Origin: an uncultured Prevotella sp.
GTDB taxonomy: Bacteria; Bacteroidota; Bacteroidia; Bacteroidales; Bacteroidaceae
Direction of reading: 5' to 3'
DNA length: 20,062 bases
Assembly (NCBI GenBank): GCA_900555035.1
Contig: USJX01000051.1
Span: forward strand, 1 to 20,062
Shown: positions 6,804-14,501 of the stretch, one piece after another
Layout of the letters: each line of letters begins with the position of its first letter
Position numbering within the stretch: the stretch's first letter is position 1
The notes under the pieces: model-generated
Told to the model about the DNA's origin: nothing
Databases searched by the model: none
The model's input: only the letters and a program-made list of their open reading frames with translations
Made by a program: the position numbers and the translations under genes

Positions 6804-7877
6804 CTAGTCTGCTGCTGCAATATACAGGGTTATATCTCCACCGCCCTGCACGCACATGGCTTCCGTCACGGTGAACGACTTGGTGGCAGTAGTAAGAAGC
6901 TCATCATTGCTCAGAAGAACACCCGATGCGCTTCTTGCACCAAAAAAGAACTTGGCATTTTCGTCCGCTACGGCAGAAGAGTCTCGGTACACCAGCTTAG
7001 GAGTATAGGTAACATGGTCGCGCTCAGGATTGCCTTCTTCGATGGTCTCGTCGGCAGGAACCGGGTTAACGTCTATAGAAAGCGGATCGCTTGTGTCGGT
7101 CACGCTCTGTACGTCTGTACCTCTTGACTCACCATCCTGGAATACCTCCACCTTGAAGTCGGCAACGTTGTCAATCTGCGATGCAGAAACCGTAAGCTTC
7201 TTGCCTGTTGCAGCAAGGAGGTTCCAGTTCCATTTCTTCGTCTCCGCATTGAATACCATCTGCCACCACTTGTAAGTCAGGTTCTTGGTAAGCTCCTCGC
7301 CCGAGAGGTATGCTATCGCTTCGAGAACGCAACTGTCTGTCTGCGAATTGACGGTAAATACCTTATTATCTCCGGATGCGATAGTTACTCTATAGCTATC
7401 ACCTGTAGATGGACTGATAGGTATATTGTAGCTTGCTTCGATAGAATCAGTTATCGTTCCGTAAAGCATAGAAGCCTTCATCTTGATGGTACATGCTGAG
7501 AAGGCCGCTGCCTTCACCAGGTTATTGATGATCCTGATGCCGTAGTAAGGCTGCTCCCTGCCGCTTGGCACAATCTTCTCGAAGAGACCGTCATGAACAC
7601 CGATAGATTTGCCGTTGGTTCCAAACGTAATCGGCTGGTCGTTGAAGAAGTACAGCATCGATACCGGTGTCGCAAGACCCTCGGCAGAGCGGCTACTGGT
7701 GATAACATAGTACAACGGTGGCTGCGTCTCGTTGAACTTAGGCGCAATATCGGTCACCTCGTCCGTTGTACCCTTATACTCCTGCCACAGGTCCCCCTTA
7801 GGCGACTGGATAATGGCAGTATATGTGCCCGATTTCGACATGAACTTAATCGTGCGGGATGCTGCTGCTTTACTCAT
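6804..7877 (-). CDS. Putative phage structural (tail) protein, 357 aa
   Basis: I do not recognise a named family. The 357-aa protein is acidic and predominantly beta-type in composition, with no signal peptide and no membrane segment. The middle (about 160-255) has the look of an Ig-like or beta-sandwich module (WWQMVFNAETKKWNWNLLAATGKKLTVSASQID). Its ATG overlaps the end of the preceding gene in the arrangement ATGAGTAA (8 nt), so translation is probably coupled, and its stop lies 3 bp before the fibre gene. Position in the tail-tip module suggests a virion component or fibre-attachment protein. The coding call is firm; function is inferred from context only. Confidence 0.75.
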   Translation of the reverse strand: MSKAAASRTIKFMSKSGTYTAIIQSPKGDLWQEYKGTTDEVTDIAPKFNETQPPLYYVITSSRSAEGLATPVSMLYFFNDQPITFGTNGKSIGVHDGLFEKIVPSGREQPYYGIRIINNLVKAAAFSACTIKMKASMLYGTITDSIEASYNIPISPSTGDSYRVTIASGDNKVFTVNSQTDSCVLEAIAYLSGEELTKNLTYKWWQMVFNAETKKWNWNLLAATGKKLTVSASQIDNVADFKVEVFQDGESRGTDVQSVTDTSDPLSIDVNPVPADETIEEGNPERDHVTYTPKLVYRDSSAVADENAKFFFGARSASGVLLSNDELLTTATKSFTVTEAMCVQGGGDITLYIAAAD

Positions 7878-8310
7878 TTACGCCTCCTTCCTTCTTTTGG
7901 TCAGGGTCGTCTTCAGAACCCGACTCCGTGCCAGATTCGGAGGAATCGCCGTTTTCACCGTTGCCGTTTCCACCTTCAGAACCTGTTGTTTCTCCTGCCT
8001 TGTCTGTTTCCGGAGTATCTGTTACATCGCCGCCTTCCGCGGTTTGAACATCACCGTCCATGATGAAGCGCTTGTCGAGCGGAGTAGGAAGCTTGCGGGT
8101 CACAGTTCCGTCCTGCTCCTCCTTAGCCTCGCTGCCAGAAAGCAGAAGGCCGCCAATCTGCTGAAGGATGTTTGGCAGATCCTCCATGTTACCGAATGGC
8201 TGTACGTCCATAATCCAGAGAAGATAGTGGCCGTCCTTGACTGCGTTGCGAATAGTCTGAAGGTGCAAGAACTCAGCCACCTTCTTGTTTGCTTTGATAT
8301 ACTTTTCCAT
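7870..8310 (-). CDS. Small phage protein with acidic low-complexity tail, 146 aa
   Basis: The first 60 or so residues are helical with a hydrophobic core (VAEFLHLQTIRNAVKDGHYLLWIMDVQ). Residues from about 85 to the end are almost entirely Gly, Ser, Glu, Asp, Asn and Thr, and are predicted to be disordered. No family is recognised. The ATG at 8310 follows the leader TTTAAAGATATGG, similar to those of two neighbours. The stop codon overlaps the start of the 357-aa gene by 8 nt. It may be a small tail accessory or assembly protein, a guess made from context only. Confidence 0.7.
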   Translation of the reverse strand: MEKYIKANKKVAEFLHLQTIRNAVKDGHYLLWIMDVQPFGNMEDLPNILQQIGGLLLSGSEAKEEQDGTVTRKLPTPLDKRFIMDGDVQTAEGGDVTDTPETDKAGETTGSEGGNGNGENGDSSESGTESGSEDDPDQKKEGGVNE

Positions 8311-8337
8311 ATCTTTAAAAATTTAGAATTATAAATA

Positions 8338-9501
8338 TTAGTGAAAAACGAATGCCGTGCCCTTGTCGTCGGTAAGTATCGTACCCTTGCCGTCAGTAAG
8401 CAGCATCAGCGGATTCAGCTCCTTGACATCAAGTCCCATGATGGCTCCGGTCGTTACGCTGATTTTATCTGTGCTCAGCGTAGGCTGCATGCCATGGCCA
8501 ACCATCTCATACGATGGAACTCCTGAAGCCAGCTTTGGATTGGTTGCCATGTAGTAGATAGGAAGCAGGTCGGAGGATGGATTCGGGATAACACCTGTCT
8601 TGTCAGTAATGATGGTACGAGGTAATACCGTCTTCTGCCCTCCAGGAAGATTAATCGGCACATCTGCCCAGTCATACTCGAACTTCGGGATTCGTCGAAC
8701 GATGGAAACAATCTTTGCAGGAGCAGAGTCCTTCAGCGGTACGCTGGCTGGATTGCCGCTGCTGCTGTACTTAGCCCTGCATCTGATAACAATCTTCTCG
8801 CCCATCAGTGAGCGATCTACCGTGAAGGATGCGCCATCCTCGCTCACGGAAGCCTCCAGGTCCAGCTCGTTGCTGCCCCATTTTGTAAATGCACCACTAT
8901 CTCTCAGCACCTCCCAGATAAAGGCACACTTATCGGCCTGTGCCGTAACGGAACCCACAAGCAGGGAAGCGTTGATGGTCTGCTCTGCCTGGTCTCTGAG
9001 CGGATTGTAGAAGCTCACGTCAGACGCATCGAGCAGCACAACCGGCTGGCAGAGCGTGGCATTCTTGCACTTGATTGGGTAAGTCATTGTAAAATGAGTC
9101 ACCTGCTCTGTACGTGGGTCGATGAAGTCGGCATCAAACTGAAGCGTAATCGGTGAACCCGGAGTCGCATTGCGGTTCACTACGACTCTGCCCGCATCAT
9201 CACCCGTCATCGTGAGTCCATACTGAGTGTTGGTCGTGTCGATGGTCTTCTTTACGCCTGCCTCAATCTCCGTCCAGGTAATGTTGGTAAGCTGGGCGTT
9301 GATAGGTCCGCTAAGCATCACCTCGTCCGGATCGATGGCACTCAGGCTCGGCTGCACGACCACCGGAACCGTGGTATAGTCCGGACTGTACTCGCCCGTC
9401 TCGGCATCATAAGTCTGTATGCCTGGAGTGGTACCCACCAGCGATATAGACTTGCTGAACTTCAACGGTCGAAAATTAAAATCTAATCTTTTTGTTTTCA
9501 T
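8338..9501 (-). CDS. Putative phage structural protein, 387 aa
   Basis: This 387-aa beta-rich protein has no recognised catalytic motif, signal peptide or membrane helix. It appears to consist of several Ig-like or beta-sandwich modules, for example around 45-145 and 165-270. It ends in TDGKGTILTDDKGTAFVFH, and the TDGKG element recurs in the 913-aa protein encoded just upstream (TDGKGALIDGKG), hinting at a shared tail-module motif. The ATG at 9501 follows an AT-only leader (TATATATTAAGGTATG), and the upstream stop is 17 bp away. It is probably part of the distal tail or baseplate, by position. Confidence 0.72.
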   Translation of the reverse strand: MKTKRLDFNFRPLKFSKSISLVGTTPGIQTYDAETGEYSPDYTTVPVVVQPSLSAIDPDEVMLSGPINAQLTNITWTEIEAGVKKTIDTTNTQYGLTMTGDDAGRVVVNRNATPGSPITLQFDADFIDPRTEQVTHFTMTYPIKCKNATLCQPVVLLDASDVSFYNPLRDQAEQTINASLLVGSVTAQADKCAFIWEVLRDSGAFTKWGSNELDLEASVSEDGASFTVDRSLMGEKIVIRCRAKYSSSGNPASVPLKDSAPAKIVSIVRRIPKFEYDWADVPINLPGGQKTVLPRTIITDKTGVIPNPSSDLLPIYYMATNPKLASGVPSYEMVGHGMQPTLSTDKISVTTGAIMGLDVKELNPLMLLTDGKGTILTDDKGTAFVFH

Positions 9502-9518
9502 ACCTTAATATATATATA

Positions 9519-12260
9519 TTAATTAATATCCACAGAAGCGGATTGCTGGTCTTTCTCCCTTCCCATGCCGTCACGCAGGGTGACGGTGGCAGTGAATACT
9601 ATCTTTTTGGGAACTCCCTCGCTGTCTATGCCCAGATCACTCTTGACGATGACGATGGATTTTCCGGCATTTCCACGCTGTTCTGCCCATACATTATCCG
9701 ATGCCACCCGCTGGACTCCCGCAGCGTTTTCCGTATATCGAGTCCACGCCACGTCCCTATCGAGGATATCATCCGTAATATTCTGCCCGTATAAGGTTGC
9801 CACGACGGTGAGGGGTGCGGAAAAGTTGTCAAAATCATACAGGGTCTCCATCTCCTCGAAGTTAACTTCAAAGGTAGGGTTGCCTTCTATCATCGCCCAG
9901 TCGGTGTTGTTCCATCTAGGTTCCGTATGGGTTCCCGTCTTCTGGCATCTCCATTTACAGCCCGTAAACCATACATCAGAAGTTTCGTATTTTCCGGTCT
10001 CCTCGTTGAGAGCAGCGCAGTAATACTTGGCAGTCTTACTCCACGGACCTCTATCTACATAAGTAACCACAGGCTTGCCCTGATAGTCTATCTGGATGAA
10101 GTCTTGCGTAATGATGCCGGCTGCATACATGTAATCCCGTCCCTTCACCAACGGCAGTTTCAGTTCCTTCAGGAAGGATGGCATATCTCCGAACACCATG
10201 CCATAGTTCCAGTTCTCCAGGATAGGCTTGGTTACTCCCGTAAGCTTCACGATTCTGCCTTCAGAACTCGATAGATAGAAACATTGCTGAAGGCTCTCAT
10301 CCGTCTGGTTTCCCCATCTTGCGATGTTCATTAACTCGCATGGAGGAAAATTCTTTCCGGCGGGAACCTCGTTGTCTGGATACAGAGACACCTCTATATA
10401 GTTAGTCACAGTGTTCACGCTGTTCACTCTCATCCATGAGGTGTAATAGGAAACTTCGCTCCCTTCTATCGCAGCAGCGGCGATATTGTTGACGATACCT
10501 TTGAGTACGTTGTTAACATGCTGTGCCGTGAAGTAGCCTTTATATTTAGAGCGGAGTTTCAAGCCGTAGCAGTTATCGCCCAGATAGCTCACCTTTTCGA
10601 TAATGTCACTCTCTGTGAACAGCTGGTCGCCTTCCAGCGCACTCAGGCGGTTCACTATCAGCTCCATCACCTTCATGTACGAGCGTACGGTAATCGACTC
10701 TACCTCGGCGTTGCCCTTTCCATCTATCAGTGCCCCTTTGCCATCAGTCATGCCCGATACGAAATCTCCGAACTTTGCACCTTTTGCGAAGGTAATGAGA
10801 CCCCTGGCCACATCCTCGATATCCTTGCGCAGGATCTTCCGGCTAGCCTTGCCATTTTCTGAAAAATCATCGGCTTCATCGGCAGTTCCTGCCTTCAGCT
10901 TCTCTCCACGGTAGGTGAGATACTGGTTGTATTCAGAGAGCGCCTCAAGCAGTTCGATGTTGCTGTGCTTGTGCCCAATGCCTCCTCCGCCGTTGTAGGA
11001 ATCCGACAAGTCTCCCACCAGCTGAGTGAGGATGGCCGAGAGCGTGGTTACTCCCCATTCCTCGGAATAAGGATTCTGTACCGGGAATAAAGCCCCGCCG
11101 CTAAGCGTAAGTCTGGAACATTCAACTAAGCGCGGGGCGATAGTAAAATTTCCCAGATCCGGCAGGTGGATATCCATCTGCCTGAAACTGCCCTCCCTGA
11201 CTCTCGATAGGTTCAGATAGGGTCTTGCGTCTGAGTATCTGTATGTGAAACTGTAATTGGAGGGAAGCTCCTTCGCCTCATAGTTCACGTCACTCTCTAT
11301 CACAGTAATTTTTCTCAGTGAAGTGCCCTGATATACATATTTGCCCAGGCTAGGGAAGAAATCGAGCAGCCATTGCCGCTCTTTCTTGTCCAGGAATCCC
11401 GTATTCTTCTTGAATTTTCGGGTAGTATCTACACGGTATTCCTCAGAATCATCCTCGATCTCTGCTACGTTATGTGTATGCTCGGCTGTATTTTCGCTGT
11501 TGCCATAAGCCCTGAAGCAGTCGATGCCGCCAAGAGAGTTCTCGAAAAGAAACCATTCTTCCTCTTCGCTCTTCATGTCTCCGGCATAGTAGCGTTGAAT
11601 GTAAGTAAGACGGTCGCCATCTTCCCGTTCTACCCATACATCATAGTAGGATGGCAGGATATCGCCACCTATAGCCTTTGCGATGATGGCATACTGCACC
11701 GGAACCGTATATACGTTTCCAGCCTCCAGCAGGGCGAGCTGCACCGTCTTCTCGGTATATCCTGTCCCGTTCCAGAGATAGGCCTTGCACATCATCTCAC
11801 AGTCTTCCACCGCGTAATAGGTGAGGAATTCCGGAGAGTAGTAGGTTACGGCCTTCACCTGCGGCTGCCAGGTAAGAAAATTCGACTTCAGGAAGTTGTC
11901 GGCAGAATCGGAGAGTCTATCCACTCCGGCACGGATTACACCGAAATTAATGACCTTTGCCTCTGATTCATGCCCTACTTCATAGACTTTCGCTACGAAA
12001 TTCTTCTTGATGTCGGGTTGTTTGTACGGGGTGCTTTCGTCCTTTACCTGCAAGCTGAGCAAAGGGAGGATGATATCCTTAACATCTACCGTCACCCTCC
12101 CCTTGCCGTTCGGCGAGTAGGTATGCTGCACGATGTTCTCGGATGCACCATTATATTTGAGCACAAATACCACGTCTGTCTTCGAGCTGTTGTATATCTC
12201 GAAGGCATTCATGGAGCCTACCATGCTCAGTGCGTCTGGATATAATAATACCTGTATCAT
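9519..12260 (-). CDS. Large tail-tip / baseplate protein, 913 aa
   Basis: This is the second large gene downstream of the tape measure, the position of tail-tip hub or central fibre proteins. The N-terminal half is beta-rich (for example residues 1-120, and 130-260 with VWVEREDGDRLTYIQRYYAG). A Gly-rich link and HKHSNIELLEALSEYNQYL follow near 425-445. A helical TDGKG-containing segment spans about 500-560 (SYMKVMELIVNRLSALEGDQLF). Trp-rich modules follow at about 735-790 (RGPWSKTAKYYCA, GCKWRCQKTGTHTEPRW), and a C-terminal Ig-like domain at about 800-913. Sequences of this style recur in Bacteroidota phages, as I recall. A good Bacteroidota promoter ends 18 bp upstream of the ATG at 12260, so the gene probably starts its own transcription unit. 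Confidence 0.8.
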   Translation of the reverse strand: MIQVLLYPDALSMVGSMNAFEIYNSSKTDVVFVLKYNGASENIVQHTYSPNGKGRVTVDVKDIILPLLSLQVKDESTPYKQPDIKKNFVAKVYEVGHESEAKVINFGVIRAGVDRLSDSADNFLKSNFLTWQPQVKAVTYYSPEFLTYYAVEDCEMMCKAYLWNGTGYTEKTVQLALLEAGNVYTVPVQYAIIAKAIGGDILPSYYDVWVEREDGDRLTYIQRYYAGDMKSEEEEWFLFENSLGGIDCFRAYGNSENTAEHTHNVAEIEDDSEEYRVDTTRKFKKNTGFLDKKERQWLLDFFPSLGKYVYQGTSLRKITVIESDVNYEAKELPSNYSFTYRYSDARPYLNLSRVREGSFRQMDIHLPDLGNFTIAPRLVECSRLTLSGGALFPVQNPYSEEWGVTTLSAILTQLVGDLSDSYNGGGGIGHKHSNIELLEALSEYNQYLTYRGEKLKAGTADEADDFSENGKASRKILRKDIEDVARGLITFAKGAKFGDFVSGMTDGKGALIDGKGNAEVESITVRSYMKVMELIVNRLSALEGDQLFTESDIIEKVSYLGDNCYGLKLRSKYKGYFTAQHVNNVLKGIVNNIAAAAIEGSEVSYYTSWMRVNSVNTVTNYIEVSLYPDNEVPAGKNFPPCELMNIARWGNQTDESLQQCFYLSSSEGRIVKLTGVTKPILENWNYGMVFGDMPSFLKELKLPLVKGRDYMYAAGIITQDFIQIDYQGKPVVTYVDRGPWSKTAKYYCAALNEETGKYETSDVWFTGCKWRCQKTGTHTEPRWNNTDWAMIEGNPTFEVNFEEMETLYDFDNFSAPLTVVATLYGQNITDDILDRDVAWTRYTENAAGVQRVASDNVWAEQRGNAGKSIVIVKSDLGIDSEGVPKKIVFTATVTLRDGMGREKDQQSASVDIN

Positions 12261-12278
12261 CTTAATCTTGTTTTACTG

Positions 12279-12309
12279 CAAAATTAAGACAATACAGGCA
12301 TAAAACAAA
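12279..12309 (-). promoter_or_regulatory. Bacteroidota-type promoter for the 913-aa gene
   Basis: On the minus strand, TTTG (12309-12306) is followed after 19 nt by TAATTTTG (12286-12279). This matches the Bacteroidota primary-sigma consensus of TTTG and TAnnTTTG with a 19-20 nt spacer. Transcription would start near 12272, giving a leader of roughly 12 nt before the ATG at 12260. Confidence 0.75.
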
Positions 12310-12323
12310 GGACTGAAAGTCCT
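12301..12323 (-). terminator. Terminator-like hairpin after the 721-aa gene
   Basis: In minus-strand order, AGGACT (12323-12318), a 3-nt loop and AGTCCT (12314-12309) form a 6-bp stem followed by the T-rich TTGTTTTA. It begins 1 bp after the 721-aa stop codon and overlaps the -33 box of the next promoter. The stem is short and the T-run is interrupted, so termination is probably partial. Confidence 0.5.
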
Positions 12324-14489
12324 CTATATCTCCACACACTCCAGCCACGCCGTGGTACAATGGTACACCCATTTGGAGTGACGGAACATTGTCGCATGTC
12401 GGGTCTTCTGACTGACGTAAGACTTCTGAAGGCCATATTTCTGCCCCACATACTCAGCTGAAGGAAGAGGAGGATAGATAATCTTGAAGGTGCGGTCTTT
12501 ATCGTCGCCCGAGTTGTTGTACGCACTCTCCGAAACCTCCACCGTTTCTTCATGGCCAACCCATTTGTATCTACAGCTCATGGCTGGCATCACATCTATC
12601 ATCCGCGAAGCTTCATGTATAGGGGTAGTCAGGGCGATGGTTCTCAGTTCGCTTTCCGCTGGTTCGCTTTTTCCTCCGAGGGTAAACTTCAGCTTGTTGA
12701 AGAAGAAGCTCACGCCACGGATCACCACCTTGGCATAGGATGCCAGGTTCTGCTTCTGCGACTGGGTGAGCAGCAACTTCACCTTGAGTTCCTGGAGTGA
12801 GTTCCTCAAGAGAAGGTCATACTGGCGGTAGAACTTCTCGAAGATACCATCGTCTCCGTTATACACCAGCGCGTAATCAAATATTCTTCGATAGAGTTTC
12901 TCCTCGGAAGCGTGAGATGGCGGACCAAACCGGTTGTCGTACTCATAATGAATATCATAAGCCGTGACGGTACCACATGGCATGCCGTCGGTTGAAACAT
13001 AAGGAAAAGCCAGCATCACCGGAGTAGTAACTGCCTCTTCCTCGCTCTCGGAGTTATCTTCCGTGGCCACCTTCATCGATGAGTTAAGTGTGGCATAGCT
13101 GCCTATATAGAGGTATCTGCCCATATCCCTGGTGATAGTCTCATCGTTTGCCGACTGCCTGTACTGAAGAGTTCTCGTTTCCGGAATCATTTCCGGAATC
13201 TCCACATCCAGGGTGTCGGTATCATCCTCACCGGTATCGTAGCTCTGCGAACCCTCGCCTATCTTCGATTTTACATGATAGTTGCCCGAATATCCGTCCT
13301 TGTAGAAGCATCCATCCACCTTGTCGAAGTAGGCACCCGAATTCTTGGCCAGCATATCCTTCAGGTCGTCGTAGCTATCCTCGGCATCGCTGTCTGCCTG
13401 ATGCTTCGCCCGCAGCACCACACGCTTGTAATCAGATGCCATCTTATAAGATAAGGTGGGTTCCTCGGTCATCTGTCGGGTGAGATCTGCCACGGGCGCA
13501 CTATCCACCACTTCACGGAGAAAGATGATATCGGCGGTATGGGTTCCCTCGTCTGAAACGAATTCACAGAGGAACTTTTTCCGAAAAACCGAGAGGAAAT
13601 CAGATACCGACACATCGGGAAGGAGATCCTCGATGCGGATATGCCCGTTCACCATCACGTCTATCACGTTGTTCACCAGAACCATCTTGCTGAAGGGTTC
13701 TGTGCGGGTGAAGAAATTTTCCTTCAGCTCGTAGCCGAAATAGGCGAATACACGCTTGAGCACGTAGTTGGCACGGATAAACGGGGAAATGTAGTAACCC
13801 CTGGATAGGCTCACCGGTATCTCGTTCACATACTCGGTTCTGCTAGCCTCGCCCTGAAACATGGCATCGCTCTTGTTATACAGGCAGAAATCCCACGCCC
13901 ATGGTGCATCTACGTATTCGTAGCCTCCGGCATCCTTGAACCTCCAGTACTTGGCATCCTTCAGCTGCTTGATGTCGCCCCAGGCATTCAGTATCTTGTA
14001 GTTGTAGCCCGTATCCTTGCCGGAATCATCGGTAAGCAGTACGGGGAAGATATCGTAGTTCTCGTTTCTGCCACCGATGAGCGACCGGCAGAAGTCGATA
14101 CACTTGTCGATGGTGCTGCACCCCGGTATCATCTCGTCCTTGAAGATGCTCTTCAGCTTCACGTTCTGTATCTTCGAGTAGAAGGACCCGTCATTGATGT
14201 AGAACGAGGAAGAGATATTTCCCTTGTGCTGCGCCGAGAGGATGATTTGTCTGCATTGGGCGAAATATTCTCCATCCTCAATGCTCACATTCGTGGCCAC
14301 CATCTTTTCTCTCAAGCCAAAGGTGTCGGGGTATCCCAGTATCATGCGGTTGTAGTCGCTTGCCGGAATATCCAGAGGAGAAGTGCTCTCCCCGTAGTCA
14401 TTGAAGAACGGGTTGGTGCGTTCCACCTCCAGCTTGGCAGATTCGCCAAGCTGGTAGGCCTTTCCTTTATCAAGATTCGTTATTTTCAT
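12324..14489 (-). CDS. Tail protein following the tape measure, 721 aa
   Basis: The gene starts 12 bp after the tape measure stop, the position of the distal-tail or hub protein in siphoviruses. The 721-aa protein is soluble and mixed alpha/beta. It has no signal peptide, no membrane helix and no catalytic motif I can name. The start (MKITNLDKGKAYQLGESAKLEVERTNPFFNDYGESTSPLDIP) recalls a protein class seen in Bacteroidota phages and prophages, and the N-terminal third looks like a tail-hub scaffold. Residues about 360-440 are acidic and probably form an exposed insert. The ATG at 14489 follows AATCTTCAGAAC, without a clear Shine-Dalgarno sequence. The tail-hub assignment is inferred from gene order. 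Confidence 0.75.
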   Translation of the reverse strand: MKITNLDKGKAYQLGESAKLEVERTNPFFNDYGESTSPLDIPASDYNRMILGYPDTFGLREKMVATNVSIEDGEYFAQCRQIILSAQHKGNISSSFYINDGSFYSKIQNVKLKSIFKDEMIPGCSTIDKCIDFCRSLIGGRNENYDIFPVLLTDDSGKDTGYNYKILNAWGDIKQLKDAKYWRFKDAGGYEYVDAPWAWDFCLYNKSDAMFQGEASRTEYVNEIPVSLSRGYYISPFIRANYVLKRVFAYFGYELKENFFTRTEPFSKMVLVNNVIDVMVNGHIRIEDLLPDVSVSDFLSVFRKKFLCEFVSDEGTHTADIIFLREVVDSAPVADLTRQMTEEPTLSYKMASDYKRVVLRAKHQADSDAEDSYDDLKDMLAKNSGAYFDKVDGCFYKDGYSGNYHVKSKIGEGSQSYDTGEDDTDTLDVEIPEMIPETRTLQYRQSANDETITRDMGRYLYIGSYATLNSSMKVATEDNSESEEEAVTTPVMLAFPYVSTDGMPCGTVTAYDIHYEYDNRFGPPSHASEEKLYRRIFDYALVYNGDDGIFEKFYRQYDLLLRNSLQELKVKLLLTQSQKQNLASYAKVVIRGVSFFFNKLKFTLGGKSEPAESELRTIALTTPIHEASRMIDVMPAMSCRYKWVGHEETVEVSESAYNNSGDDKDRTFKIIYPPLPSAEYVGQKYGLQKSYVSQKTRHATMFRHSKWVYHCTTAWLECVEI

Positions 14490-14501
14490 GTTCTGAAGAT
14501 T

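Noticed and set aside
7593..8334. Overlapping plus-strand open frames of 156 and 200 codons
   Set aside because: They are shadows of the 357-aa and 146-aa minus-strand genes, including the complement of the acidic low-complexity tail.
11373..11966. 197-codon plus-strand open frame
   Set aside because: It is antisense to the 913-aa tail protein, which has better composition, a promoter and operon context.
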